Below, one piece after another: positions 12,501 to 22,984 of a stretch of 64,000 nucleotides of DNA. Position numbers and translations under genes: made by a program. Source of the DNA: Mermis nigrescens. Taxonomy: Eukaryota; Nematoda; Enoplea; Mermithida; Mermithidae. The stretch covers positions 35,697,769-35,761,768 of the forward strand of contig JAVLUZ010000154.1 in NCBI GenBank assembly GCA_036768485.1, read 5' to 3'. The notes under the pieces are model-generated. The model searched no databases. It worked only from the letters and a program-made list of their open reading frames with translations, and had not been told where the DNA came from. Within the stretch, counting starts at the first letter, position 1. Each line of letters starts with the position of its first letter.

Positions 12501-14100
12501 CTGTAAAACAACTATTGAAAAAATGCATTGCTCTTTGACAAAATATGCAAAGGTCAAGAGGGTCTCTCAATTTGAAAACACGCTACTTAATGCTAGCTGG
12601 GTCAGCCAATAACTAACGAGTTTTTTCATAGAAGTGGATGAATCAAATTTCTTTGTTGATTTATGAGATCCATATCATGTTTTTTAGGATACTTTTATCG
12701 GTAAACCCTAGCCAAAAGTATCTCAGCTATGATCAAACAATCATTGAAATGGCATTACCGTTGTCTGTCCAAAAATGCAAAAAACTAGTCAATAGAGTGC
12801 CACATATTGAAAATTTCTTATTCAATACAGGCTAATACCTCGGACTTCCAGAATAGCTTATGGAATCGACCAAAGGTAGGACAGCTAGTCTTTTATAATC
12901 GATCAAATAGGCTTTTAGTATGTATTAAATAAGAAGTAAATGCATGAATGTACAAAATTTCATCAGCTGAACGTTTCCTAAAATCAAAGAAAAAGCATAC
13001 TGTAAATAAGAATTTTTCAAGTGAGTAAACCCTGTTTACCTTGATTTTTTGTATACATGGTGAAATTGCCATAGGTTCATTGTGACAATCTTTTCATCAT
13101 AGCTGAAGCACACCTTCAAGTATTTAATTTATGGACAAAAAGACTCATTAATTTGCAAAGTTAGCTTTAGAAGCGACTGTTTTAAAAAAAATTCTTGTTA
13201 ATTGTAAAGAAGAAAAAGAGTATTGGACTTTAACAGGATAAAATAATTGGTACTTAAAGTTATGAGTGGGTAGGACCACTCATAAAGTTAAACACGAAGT
13301 TGGTACTTAAGTACGAACTTTAAGCACGTGCTTAATTTTATAATACCGTCAGACTTAAGAACGAACTTAAGTACGAAGTCGAAAAAAATTTAAGCACGTG
13401 CTTAACTCAAAGTTAAGAACAAATTTATAATACCATTTAAGCACGTGCTTAAAAGTTAAGAACGAACTTAAGCAAAAAAACGTACTTAAGTAAGTTTTAT
13501 AATACCGGCCCCTGGACATAATCACAAGTCTAAAAATGAACCAGAAACCAAATGTGATACGCCAGTTTATTTGCACTCAACAGTGGTGTAAAGTGGTTTA
13601 CATCTGATATTTATTTGTCCTCGGGCCTTTGTGGAGACTTAATTTTTTAATAAATGTTGATCGTTATATCAGAGTTATATCAGAATTACGAATCCGACTG
13701 AAATTTTCTTTACACTCTGTGGTTGTGTTAAGTTTACAATACATATTAACTTTAGTTCTAGAGCCGTGCGGAAGCTTAATTTTTTCAAAATGTTCTAAAT
13801 CAGAATTGGGAATCTGACTGTTACTTTTCTCTATACCTAGTAGTTGTGTAAAGTTAGCACTATTCATTTGTTGTTAATATGTAGTTTATACTACAAATTT
13901 ATTTTACTTCCAAATCTGAGCGTTAGTGTTCCTTACACTTGATATTTGCGTAAATTTTATGCTGAAAAACTTTAATCTGTTTAAATAATGGAAGGTTGTC
14001 TTGTTTAGAAGGATAATGCTGATGTTAGGAACAATACTGTTTTCCGCGTTCTTGGACTGCTGTCATTATTGTGGCATATTACTGTATGTGTTTACTGAGT
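9569..14100 (+). repeat. V-family modular repeat, copy 2, split by a 2 kb insertion
   Basis: It begins TTATCATAGGTAGCGCGTTA, the same terminus as copies 3 and 4 in reverse. It runs through many degenerate modules of about 150 bp (TTTACACTC, GTGTAAAG, ATTACGAATC) and ends near GCGTTCTTGGACTGCTGTCA, a block matched in reverse at the low end of copy 3 (about 43,310-43,335). The element at 11554-13512 interrupts it. Without that insert the copy is about 2.6 kb. Confidence 0.65.
11554..13512. mobile_element. TIR DNA transposon, nonautonomous, inserted in V copy 2
   Basis: The ends are GGGGCCGGTATTATAATA and TTTATAATACCGGCCCC. Subterminal regions on both sides carry many copies of the palindrome TTAAGCACGTGCTTAA and the block AAGTACGAACTTAAG, likely transposase-binding clusters. 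V sequence flanks both sides, and V copy 3 shows the uninterrupted form. The flanks suggest a short CTGG-like duplication (3-5 bp), which would fit a PIF/Harbinger-type element. No transposase frame was found in the 1.5 kb interior. Confidence 0.7.
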
Positions 14101-14469
14101 GATATACTTAAATCATGCTAATTAAAAAGTAGGGTACTAGCAAACAAAAATGCTCCGATGGAACAAAAAAGATGAATATACTAGGAATTGTGGATTGTTG
14201 AGGATGTAAAAGGAGGGGACTAGGAAAAAGCTACCCAAAGTCGCAAAATCTGATAAAAATCACTTTCTCTAAGCAACGCAAAAATCGAAGTAAATTCTGC
14301 GGCCAACAGATTAAAATAAATATTTAATCATAAAAATGATTGGAAAAGCAGCACGTTAGCTATGCAGTAGCTATGGGAAATGATATTGAGCAAACTAACA
14401 GTCTTTCTTAGCCAATTGAATGTAATAGCTAACATCGATACATCCAAGACAATTGAAGAAATTGTTGAC

Positions 14470-14657
14470 TTACTTGACTGACTTACTTGACTTAAGCGCC
14501 ATAAGCTTCAATGACGTTGGTAGGACAACGACCGTTGAGCTGTGGCGGCCAAGGGCAGGTGTATCACGGAATACGGCACGCCATTGATCGCGGTTCAAGG
14601 CTGCTTGTTGAGCGTCAATGATTGAGAAGTGGAGTGGCTGAACATCTTGTGCCACTT
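14470..14657 (-). pseudogene. LINE reverse-transcriptase ORF C-terminus, 3' part
   Basis: The minus-strand frame carries AALNRDQWRAVFRD, the [A/N]-x-DR-x-x-WR motif typical of the extreme C-terminus of non-LTR retrotransposon ORF2 proteins, and ends a few codons later. Its upstream continuation lies beyond the inserted element, at 17544-17760. Together the halves read ...RPTGWKITRDAPKKTW...AQDVQPL...NRDQWRA, the usual order at a LINE C-terminus. It is a dead fragment. Confidence 0.6.
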
Positions 14658-15827
14658 GTGTTAACTAGTGATGTAAAAGATCCAGATTTTTACCCAGATC
14701 CAGATCCAGATAAAGATCGGGTTCAGATTTTCTGGCAGATCCAGATCCAGATCAGATAACCAGATCAGAAAATAACCAGATCCAGATCCAGATCGTTTTG
14801 CCAGATCAAAATTTAAAAAGATCCAGATACAGATACAGATCCAGATAAAAATATTTTTTGTGCAGCAATTTGTATTGCTGAAAAAGAGGGCGTAAAGCGC
14901 CCGAGCCCACATGGATTGGGGGGTCTCGGGTGGCAGGACTAATATAAGAGCCTCCAGAGGGGTCTGAGGCAGAGCCGAGGAAAATTTGCATTTTAGAGCT
15001 TTTACATAAAAATGATATTAGTAAAAATTGTCTAAAAAGTAAAAACTCACAAGTTTAGACTATTTACCAATGGGCATGAAATTGAGGCATAAAAAATGTA
15101 AAAATTATTACAACAGCTTTAATTGACAACTTTATAAACAAAACGGCATTAAATATTCACAGGAACGTGAGATGTCTGAAATTTGGCAACATTGTGGTTT
15201 AACAGGAAAAACAAATGCTTCTTTCGATCGCTTGTAAGGTAGAAAGGGTGTATTCTTTCAGGGGGATATCACTGTCAAATAACAAACAATACATTTACCT
15301 AACAACACAAAATGCAATACTAAGAAGAAACCAGCTTAATTTCAATTCAACAAAGAAAAACGCTGTTAAAATTCAGGAAAAATGACAGATGCACCTACAA
15401 AACTCTAAAACTATACATGTACAGCATAAAAGTTCTGGGGGGTCAAGGTCAAATTTTTTGCAAACATCAAAAAAGCGATAAAAATGGCCCATTGGCACTA
15501 AAAACATTGTTTTTAGACGTTTCTCGATTTCGTGCATCGACTGAAACAACTTTTTCAACAAAAATGTTTCGAAAAATTTAAGATTTCCCCATTTTTAGGC
15601 AAAAAAGTCTCTCAAAAGTCAATTCCGATGATAATTTATGTGAAAAAACAACCTTCAATACATTTTTTTCACTTAAGTTACTTATCTGCAGAGCTCCAAA
15701 AATTTTTCTGAAAGCAAAAAATTGGGGGTCAGCGGCACTTTTTGGCCATTCTGGGGGGGGTCAGCACGGATCTGGGGGGTCAAAAACCCCAGCAGACCCC
15801 TCCTCCCACTCCCGCGTGCATGGGTGA

Positions 15828-16205
15828 TGTCTCAACAGCCTCACCAGTCCCAACAGCCCCACCGTCCCAACAGCCCCACCGTTTCAACAGCCTCACCAAA
15901 AATCCAAACAGCCCCACCCGTCCCAACAGCCCCACCGGTCCCAACAGCCCCACCCGTTCCAACAGCCTCACCAATAATCACAACAGCCCCACCAATCCCA
16001 ACAGCCCCACCAGTCCCAACAGCCCCACCAATCCCAGCCCCACCAATCCCAACAGCCCCACCAATCCCAACAGCCCCACCAATCCCAACAGCCCCACCAA
16101 TCCCAACAGCCCCACCAATCCCAACTGCCCCACCGTTCCAACAGCCCCATCGTTCCAACAGCCCCACCGTCCCAGTAGCCCCACCAGTAATCCCATCAGC
16201 CTCAC
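15828..16205. repeat. GC-rich minisatellite, 18-bp unit, left arm
   Basis: Tandem units of about 18 bp, CCAATCCCAACAGCCCCA and variants, form a C-rich array. All overlapping long frames (Pro-Thr-Ala or Gly-Gly-Ala repeats) are by-products. The same repeat occurs reverse-complemented at 16866-17262, so the two arms could pair. Confidence 0.85.
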
Positions 16206-16865
16206 CATTACTGCAATCGCTATTATACGATATAATAAAATCAGGCAATATTAATTTTTTATGAAAGATATTTTTTCACTATTTTTCGAATTCGTATATT
16301 TCATCAAGACCATAAACGAGTGTGCAGGTTTATATTTTCAGAATAAGTCTACCTGAGAAACTGGTAGACCTGCTAGAATTGAAGCTTCGGCATTTGTGCG
16401 CAATCCAGGATTTGGCCTCATTTGAGTCATCTCGCAAGATTGGATTCCTGCTCATTATGGTCTACTTTACACTGCCAGGAAAAAATGAAAAATGTTCTAG
16501 TGAAAAAGGAAAGATAAATGTTAAAATTAAATGAAAATCACAACTTTCACGCTATCTGCATCAAAATAGCCAGAAAATGTGGATTAGAGTAGTTTTTACG
16601 CTATTTTGACATTAATACCAGTTTTGAGGTCAATTTTTGGCTCAAAACTCCTTCTCCAGACCGGTCGTGCTGTGCATCTATGATTATAAGAGTGGGGCAG
16701 TTGGAACCAACATTGGCAGCGAACAAATTCTGTGGGTCTGGTTGGTTAAAGTGACCGAGAAATGTGCTAAAAATAAAATTCTGGGGGTCTAACATAATTT
16801 GGGGGATTTCCAGAATTTCGGGTTGGGGTTAAACTCTAAACATCCCTTCCCCCACGCTTATGTGT

Positions 16866-17262
16866 GCTAGGACAGTGCGACTGTTGGAACGGTAGGACTG
16901 CTGAAACGGTGGAACTGCTGGGAATTGGTGGGGCTCCTGGGACTGGTGGGGCTGTTGGGATTATTGGTGGGGCTGTTAAGACGGTGGGGCTGTTGGGAGG
17001 CTGGGGTTGTTGGGACGGTGGGGCTGTTGGGATTGGTGGGGCTGTTGGGATTGGTGGGGCTTTTAGGATTGGTGAGGCTCTTGGGATGGGTTGGGCGTTG
17101 GGACAGGTGGACTGTTAGGATTTTTGGTGTCGCTGTTGGGATGGTGGGGCTGTTGGGATGGGTGGGGCTGTATGGGGCTGTTTGGATGGTGGGGCTGTTG
17201 GGACAGTGGGGCTGTTGGGACAGCGGAGTTGTCGGGACTGGTGGGGCTGTTGAGACACAATC
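16866..17262. repeat. GC-rich minisatellite, right arm, inverted
   Basis: Tandem GGTGGGGCTGTTGGGATT units are the reverse complement of the array at 15828-16205, separated from it by about 660 bp. The arrays lie inside the hAT-like element. No real coding frame. Confidence 0.85.
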
Positions 17263-17543
17263 CGTGCATGTAAGGCTACAACTAATTAGATAACCTACCT
17301 ACAGTAAATCGTAAAACATAAAGAATTTCATCGTGCAAAAATAACTTTCTGATCTGTTTAACCAGATATAACTTGACTAAACAGATCCAGATCCAGATAA
17401 AGATCGGGTTCTAATTTTCTGGCAGATCCAGATACAGATCAGATAACCAGATCAGAAAATAACCAGATCCAGATCCAGATGATCTGGATCTGGATCTGAA
17501 TCTGGATAAAAAGATCAGATCCAGATGATCTTTTACATCACTA

Positions 17544-17760
17544 GTGTCAACCATGTTTTCTTTGGGGCGTCTCGAGTAATTTTCCACCCCGTGGGCCGTT
17601 TTGAGTTAATTAACTGGTAGGGTAGTCGGTTGTTGTTCATGCTGCAGACATGTCAAACCACCTGAGCCGCTGTCGCTTTTAAATTTTTTTGAGTTCGGCG
17701 ACCGCAGTAAACCCATTTTGCCAATTTGGCTACCCGAACGTATATTCCAGGTGGCAATTG
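17544..17760 (-). pseudogene. LINE remnant: endonuclease start fused to the ORF2 tail
   Basis: Reading on the minus strand, IAIATWNIRSGS and QIGKMGLL match the first strand of a LINE apurinic endonuclease domain. They are followed within about 60 codons by a degraded RLRW-x-D-like block and the RPTGWKIT-x-DAPKKTW segment that continues into 14470-14657. The whole reverse transcriptase is absent, so this is an internally deleted copy, afterwards split by the hAT-like element. Confidence 0.5.
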
Positions 17761-18432
17761 CAATTCCAAGAAATTGTTGGTTTAAAACAGTAGGAAACGC
17801 GTAAGTTGACTTGAAACAGACTAAATGTAGGTACACTAGCATGCCCGTAACGAATGTGTGCACTAATCAATCGGCCCCTGCTTTGCTTGCTATAATGCTC
17901 ATAACAAAATAAAAAAAGTTTAAATACAATACCACTTAGTTTTCTATCAATCAGGATACGACGAAGCAAGTCAGCGTTGCGACTTGCCAGCAATTTAAAA
18001 AAGTAAACATTATAGATTTCGTTTATACTTTCTTATCTGAAACTTTGAAAATTATTTAAAAAGACACTTTTTTAGAGGCCGCAGAATATACTTCGATTTT
18101 TGCGTTGCTTAGGGAAAGTGTGATTTTTATCAGATTTGCGACTTCAGGTAGCTTTTTCCTAGTCCCCTCCTTTTACATCCTTAACAATCCACAATTCCAA
18201 GTGTATTCATCTTTTTTGTTCCATCGGAGCATTTTTCTTTGCTTACATATATACCTACATAAATACATATATTCAAGCCTACATGAAAATTGCAATCCAT
18301 ATGACTTGTATGTCCCTTTGCTGATATTTTTTGTCTATGTCTTTTATAGTATTTGTTGTAGTATTTTTGGTTTCAGGTACCCATGGTTATAGGTACCTAT
18401 TTTGATTTAATTTGATTTTGCATACTACTTTT

Positions 18433-18680
18433 TTGATGCCACGTGTGTGTGCGCGCGCGCGCGTGTGTTTCTGCACAAAGCAAGGGCAGGCACGCGGGGC
18501 ACAGGCAGGCACACGCGTGTGCACGCAGGCGTGCGCGTGCGTGTGCACATGGTCGCGCGCGCGCGCGCGCGCGCGCGCGCGCGCGCGCGCGCGCGCGCGC
18601 GCGCGCGCGCGCGCGCGCGCGCGCGCGCGCGCGCGCGCGCACACACACACAAAGAACAAAATACACACACACACGCTTTC
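18433..18680. repeat. Alternating purine-pyrimidine tract with an 87-bp pure CG run
   Basis: 18554-18640 is uninterrupted alternating C and G. It is flanked by GTGTGC/GCGCGC and ACACAC tracts over about 250 bp in total. Frames through it (Ala-Arg repeats on every strand) are artefacts of the repeat. Confidence 0.95.
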
Positions 18681-19300
18681 GCTATTAAGCAAGCCGCTTT
18701 TAGGCGGCCTAGTGTATACAATTTTGCATAGTAAAACTTTATGTGCTTTTAAATTGTTATGCACAGTATCGTGATTGTTGCTTTAATTCAAACCGCTTTG
18801 TAATCGATTAATATTTACTCGAGAATAATATTGTCATACATGCACAGCAAATTGTCATGCTATGTATGTAGGCATCGTGTAACCCACACAGACTAACACA
18901 ATATGAACGATTAACAAAATACAAATGAACAATCAAAATAGTGCAAGTATTGCACAAAAATAATTAGAAATGTTTGAGCTTTACAAATATAGGACAGCAA
19001 GTGTAATACAAAAAATATCAGTTCATCGCAAATGCTTCTTAGTCTTCACACAAATATATCTGATGAACAGTCTCCACCCGGATATCTACAATAATATATG
19101 ACTGTTTTATGTACACTGTAAATAGGTATATAAAGGCGACCTTATTCAAAAATTTCAAATTGCGACTGCACAGGGTTCTTTCTTAGACATAAGGTAGGGA
19201 TCAAATTCTTAAAGTCTGTCTGGCATAAAACTGACAAAAAAACCAAAGACGTGCTAAAATTCAATTCAGGGGTTCCATCGATTTTAGGAGTCTATCGAAC
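18681..19300. other. No recognised gene
   Basis: AT-rich unique-looking sequence. No exon, RNA gene or repeat terminus was identified. Confidence 0.35.
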
Positions 19301-19304
19301 TTTC

Positions 19305-19760
19305 GGTCCCGTCTCGCTACACCCATCGTACCGCTAGACCCACTATCCTACTAGACCTAACGTCTCACTACACCCACCACTTGCATAATGAGGTGTCGAT
19401 CACTTTTGCGATCGTCCCACTTCTCTCACTGTCTCAGAAGATCCACCAGAAAAATGTATAAGATTGAAAGTTTGAAACGTTGACGTTGCACTAGCTTTTA
19501 ATAACACAAATACATAAGAATATGATGAAAAAGTTTTTCACGGTCAGCTCGATTATGATCGAGCCGAGCAGATTGCTAATTCTCGACAGAAAAAAATTGA
19601 AAATGCTAATTAGATCAACAATAAGAGGTCCTAATCTATTTTTAAAATAGAACAAGGGACTATAGTGGGACGGTTGCAAAATTGACACCTCATTATGCAC
19701 GTGGTGGGTCTATTGAGACGGTGGGTCTAGCGGAACAGTGGGTCTGGTGGGTCACAATCG
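19305..19760. repeat. Inverted pair of short minisatellites
   Basis: The left arm (about 19316-19400) has CTAGACCCAC and CTACACCCA units, then CACTTGCATAATGAGGTGTC. The right arm (about 19682-19755) has GACACCTCATTATGCACGTG, then GGTGGGTCTA and GGTGGGTCT units, the reverse complement in mirror order. The spacer is about 290 bp. The design mirrors the larger inverted minisatellite pair inside the hAT-like element at 14666-17543. Confidence 0.75.
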
Positions 19761-19885
19761 AACTTCCTGGGGGCGGGGGTGATCTAATCTTCCCAAATCC
19801 CCACGTCCATGGGTTTTCTCAGGTAGGAACTAAAACGCTAGGCGACCTAACGGTCGAATAACCTTACGGTCGAATCTTACCCTAT

Positions 19886-20051
19886 TATAGTCTGATTCAC
19901 TTAAGTTTGAGCATGATTATTTTAAACAATTATCACCAAAAATAAGCCGTCGGATCACGATAAAGCGTTCTCATATAAAATCAGCGTATTATCGGCTTAC
20001 TGTAAATAAAAATTCTTATAGTTATGACAAACCTTATGTGAAGCAGGCTTT
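19886..20051. mobile_element. MITE, TATAGTCTGTTTCA family
   Basis: Left end TATAGTCTGATTCAC, right end TATGTGAAGCAGGCTTTA, with the core GTAAGCCG-type block inverted inside. It is somewhat more diverged at its right end than the other copies. Confidence 0.7.
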
Positions 20052-20142
20052 AAGCATAATTTGTCGAATGAAGAGGTATTACATGAAATAGTTCGATGCA
20101 CACTATTATAATATTCGCTTTAATTCAAGTTTCTGTCTTAGT

Positions 20143-20187
20143 TAGTCGATAGGTAAGCACCTATAATAGGTGCTTACCTATCGACTA
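20143..20187. repeat. Perfect 22-bp inverted repeat with a 1-nt centre
   Basis: Arms at 20143-20164 and 20166-20187 are exact reverse complements (TAGTCGATAGGTAAGCACC... and its complement) around a single A at 20165. It could extrude as a cruciform or be transcribed as a tight hairpin. It is not part of any identified element. Confidence 0.9.
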
Positions 20188-21180
20188 GAACACAACAAAA
20201 AGTTTAGAGTAGACGGCAACATATGTAGAAATAAAATAATTTAGATACCGTTTTTTCACAGTTTATAAACAGGAGACGCATTTATGGTCTATTCTAAAAT
20301 CATTGTTTATGTGCCATGCAGTCTAAGTAAATTGCCCATTTTATTTATGAATGTAGAGCCTGATGATAGCTTTTAAAAATGCACTGCGCGTACTGTAATT
20401 TTGCTTCTGGACAGAGAAAATTAGAATAGACGATGATAGGGGGCCAAAAACGACCATGTATCGTCTTTACAATTTTTTCGTCACAGGGGCAGAATTATAG
20501 CTCAAAGATATTTTTGGGAAGCTATGAATGTGTGCATTTCTAAAATTAAAGCAGAGTTTCCTTCAAATGTAAGCTGTATAAATGTGATTCGATAAAAGAC
20601 GATAATTCCTTCGTGCTATCCTCAATCCGCAGCATTCGTGTAGAATTGCGCTATTTGAGCTGCTAAAATGATGTAGTAATTTTTAAATCCTCGTCCTATG
20701 TTGTAAAAAGCTTGGAATTAAGCAAAAAAAGATTAATGCGAGCCTATACAAACAGCGTCTCCAAAACACATAATTTAAATTACATAATATAAACAATCAT
20801 TTTGTATTGCTTTGCTGTTCATTTCACATTTTCAGCATATAAGAAATTGTTGTTCTTCAGGATCTTATTGCAATCCAATAATAGTCCATATTTAAGGGTC
20901 GCCAGCAACGGCTAAGCTCTGTGCGCATGCATCGCCATCAAGCGAATTCTGAGTGTCTGATGGGGCATAATCGTGGAAAAGCGCTAACAATTTCAATATC
21001 TGATTTTAGGGGATTTGGCTCCTGGAGGTTTAACTCCCACAAGGAACGCCTAGTGTGGTCGTATGTCAGCGACCAAATTCTTTGGGGTCCAGAATAAACA
21101 GGGCAAAAGTCCAAAAATCACATCCATTACATTAATTTGGTTCTGGTTATATGACGTTTAATGCTAAGGTATTGCAGTAA
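20188..21180. other. No recognised gene
   Basis: AT-rich sequence without recognisable exons or element ends. A decayed repeat may be present around 20900-21100. Confidence 0.35.
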
Positions 21181-21902
21181 GCAAGAAAAAATGCTCCGAT
21201 AGAGCAAAAAAGGGAATATACTTGGATTTCCTCATTTTTTAGGATGTAAAAGAAGGGGCAAGGAGAGAATTATCTATACGTGCAAGTCATGAGAATGTGT
21301 TAAACAGTTTGACTTCCACTAAACAACGCAGGAATCTAAGTATATTCTGCGGCCTGTAAAAAATCAGAGTATAGTCACAAAACATTTTTCACTGATTAGC
21401 AGAAAACAATTGAAATTTGGAAAACTTTCATGTGTATTATAGTCTGTTTCACATAAGTTTGGGCATAAATTTTAAGAATTTTACGAAAGTAAGCCGACGG
21501 ATTTCGTTTATTATATTTGAAATCAATGCTATTACCGCAATCTGCCGGCTTATTGTCGGACATAGTTTTTAAAATTTATGTCCAAAGTTGTGTGAAACAG
21601 ACTATCGATTAATAATTATTTCACGGAATCTTACCATCCTCAATGCTCTGATAATAAAAAGAATATCGGAGTAAACTTTACACCTCCGCGGCCAATTCAA
21701 TTCAGTCTCCAGAAACAGGCATAGGCCGGAGAATATACTTCGATTTTTGCGTTGTTTAAGGAAGTCTTACTGTTTGGCGCACATTCTTATGGCTTTTACG
21801 CATATGTCTAATTTCCTCCTAGTCCCCTCCTTTTACATCCTAAATAATGAGCAAATCCAAGTATATCCACATTTTTTGCTCCATCGGAGTATTTTTTCTT
21901 GC
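21181..21902. mobile_element. T-family TIR element, copy 2 (722 bp)
   Basis: It has inverted ends GCAAGAAAAAATGCTCCGAT and ATCGGAGTATTTTTTCTTGC and about 190 bp of inverted similarity with internal blocks shared with copies 1 and 3. A MITE (21438-21605) is nested near its centre. This short form without other cargo shows that the family can be close to pure TIR, and it is nonautonomous. Confidence 0.85.
21438..21605. mobile_element. MITE, TATAGTCTGTTTCA family, nested in T copy 2
   Basis: Ends TATAGTCTGTTTCACATAAG and TGTGAAACAGACTAT with the conserved core CTGCCGGCTTATTGTCGG. It lies wholly inside T copy 2. Confidence 0.85.
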
Positions 21903-22984
21903 TAGCATTCAACTTTTTATCAGCATTATTTTGTCCTTAAAAATTGCGTCCTCATTGCAAAAAAGACAATCTAAGCTACTTAAACAGAGAAAAAGACCTA
22001 CTTAAAAGTCCTGTTGGATCGATTTAGAAATTTACCTTAATGTATTTCAAACCATGGATGCTCGAGGAAAGTTAAAGGAGTTTGCATAAGAAAAATTAGC
22101 TGCAATAGTTTTTAGTTTTTTTAACAATTTATAGCTTCAATCGCGACTGTTAACATTGAAAGGAAGATAACAATGCTAGACAGAAAATTTATTCTATTGA
22201 AATGTATGCCAATTAAATGATGTTACTAACCTAATTAATGTGAAATCCTGCATTGCCAGAAGCAGCAAACAAAAGGCAGTGTGCAAAACAAACGCAATGA
22301 TGTGTCGGCCATTAAAAATCGCAGGCAATAAACCAAAGCACGAGAATAAAGTAAAAATCAGTCATTGAGCAGGGCAATATGAATCAAACCGGCAAAAATG
22401 AACAATCAAGTTAATGCGTCAGCAAATGCAAATGATTCTAGAAAACTTATGAACCGCTTACATTCCAAAAACGGAAAGACATAAAGTTGCATGGATTTAA
22501 ACATGGAAAAATATTGGAATCGGTCCGATAAAGACAGCGCATGAGAATTATAGTCAAGTTTTGTAATTTTGCGTGAATGATATTTTAAAAAGGTTTATAT
22601 AATGTACAAACAAAATATTGCAACATAAAATACTGACCCAAAAATAAAATAGTGAAGTTTCATAAAGCGATCCAATAAAGAAGCCAGCAAATTACTTGAC
22701 CTAAATAGACCAATAAGTCGCACAAGTTTCATGGTTTTGTCGATTGAATGTTTTTGAAAAAAATAAAAATGCTTATTAAATAAGTCTCAGAGCGAAAATT
22801 CCAGATTGATTATACTATTTCTAAAAAATGTTTCTCATTTTAGTCAAGTTTCAAAATAGCGAATGTTTGCGAATAAAAATGACAATTTATAAAAATCAGT
22901 CAAAAAAGGTTGAAATAAAAAAAATGTGATCAAACAATATGCAATACTGGGTAAAATATTGGCATTAGCAATCTTGTGCATGAT
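21903..22984. other. No recognised gene
   Basis: Searched by eye on the minus strand for the missing last exon of the selenium-binding protein gene (a TyrProGlyGlyAspCys-type block). No match was seen. No other feature. Confidence 0.35.

Larger units (their letters stand above)
14666..17543. mobile_element. hAT-like nonautonomous element, 2.9 kb, inserted in the LINE remnant
   Basis: The ends are TAGTGATGTAAAAGATC and GATCTTTTACATCACTA. They are flanked by 8-bp duplications GTGTTAAC (14658-14665) and GTGTCAAC (17544-17551), matching at 7 of 8 positions. Subterminal regions on both sides (14670-14850, 17370-17530) are dense in GATCCAGAT repeats. The interior holds two opposing minisatellites (15828-16205 and 16866-17262) and an R280-type copy near 16600-16700. 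No transposase frame. Eight-bp duplications and TIRs beginning YAGTGATG fit hAT. Confidence 0.75.
14140..18242. mobile_element. T-family TIR element, copy 1 (4.1 kb, with nested insertions)
   Basis: Inverted terminal repeats of about 190 bp begin GCAAACAAAAATGCTCCGAT at the left and end ATCGGAGCATTTTTCTTTGC at the right. They share further blocks (AGGAGGGGACTAGG, CGCAAAAATCGAAG). Two relatives lie at 21181-21902 and 40148-43014. Internal flanks just inside the TIRs (TATGCAGTAGCTATGGGA; CTTGCTATAATGCTCAT) match copy 3. The centre is occupied by a LINE remnant that is itself split by a hAT-like element. No transposase is visible. Confidence 0.8.

Noticed and set aside
15722..16264. Long Pro/Thr/Ala and Gly-rich open frames on both strands
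   Set aside because: All six frames are open only because the 18-bp minisatellite has a length divisible by three. No start, splice or composition signal supports a protein.
18387..18774. Ala-Arg, Thr-His and similar repeat proteins
   Set aside because: Products of translating the CG/CA dinucleotide tract in every frame.
19720..19790. Candidate for the missing last exon of the selenium-binding protein gene
   Set aside because: The minus-strand translation gives no TyrProGlyGlyAspCys-like block, and the segment belongs to the inverted minisatellite.
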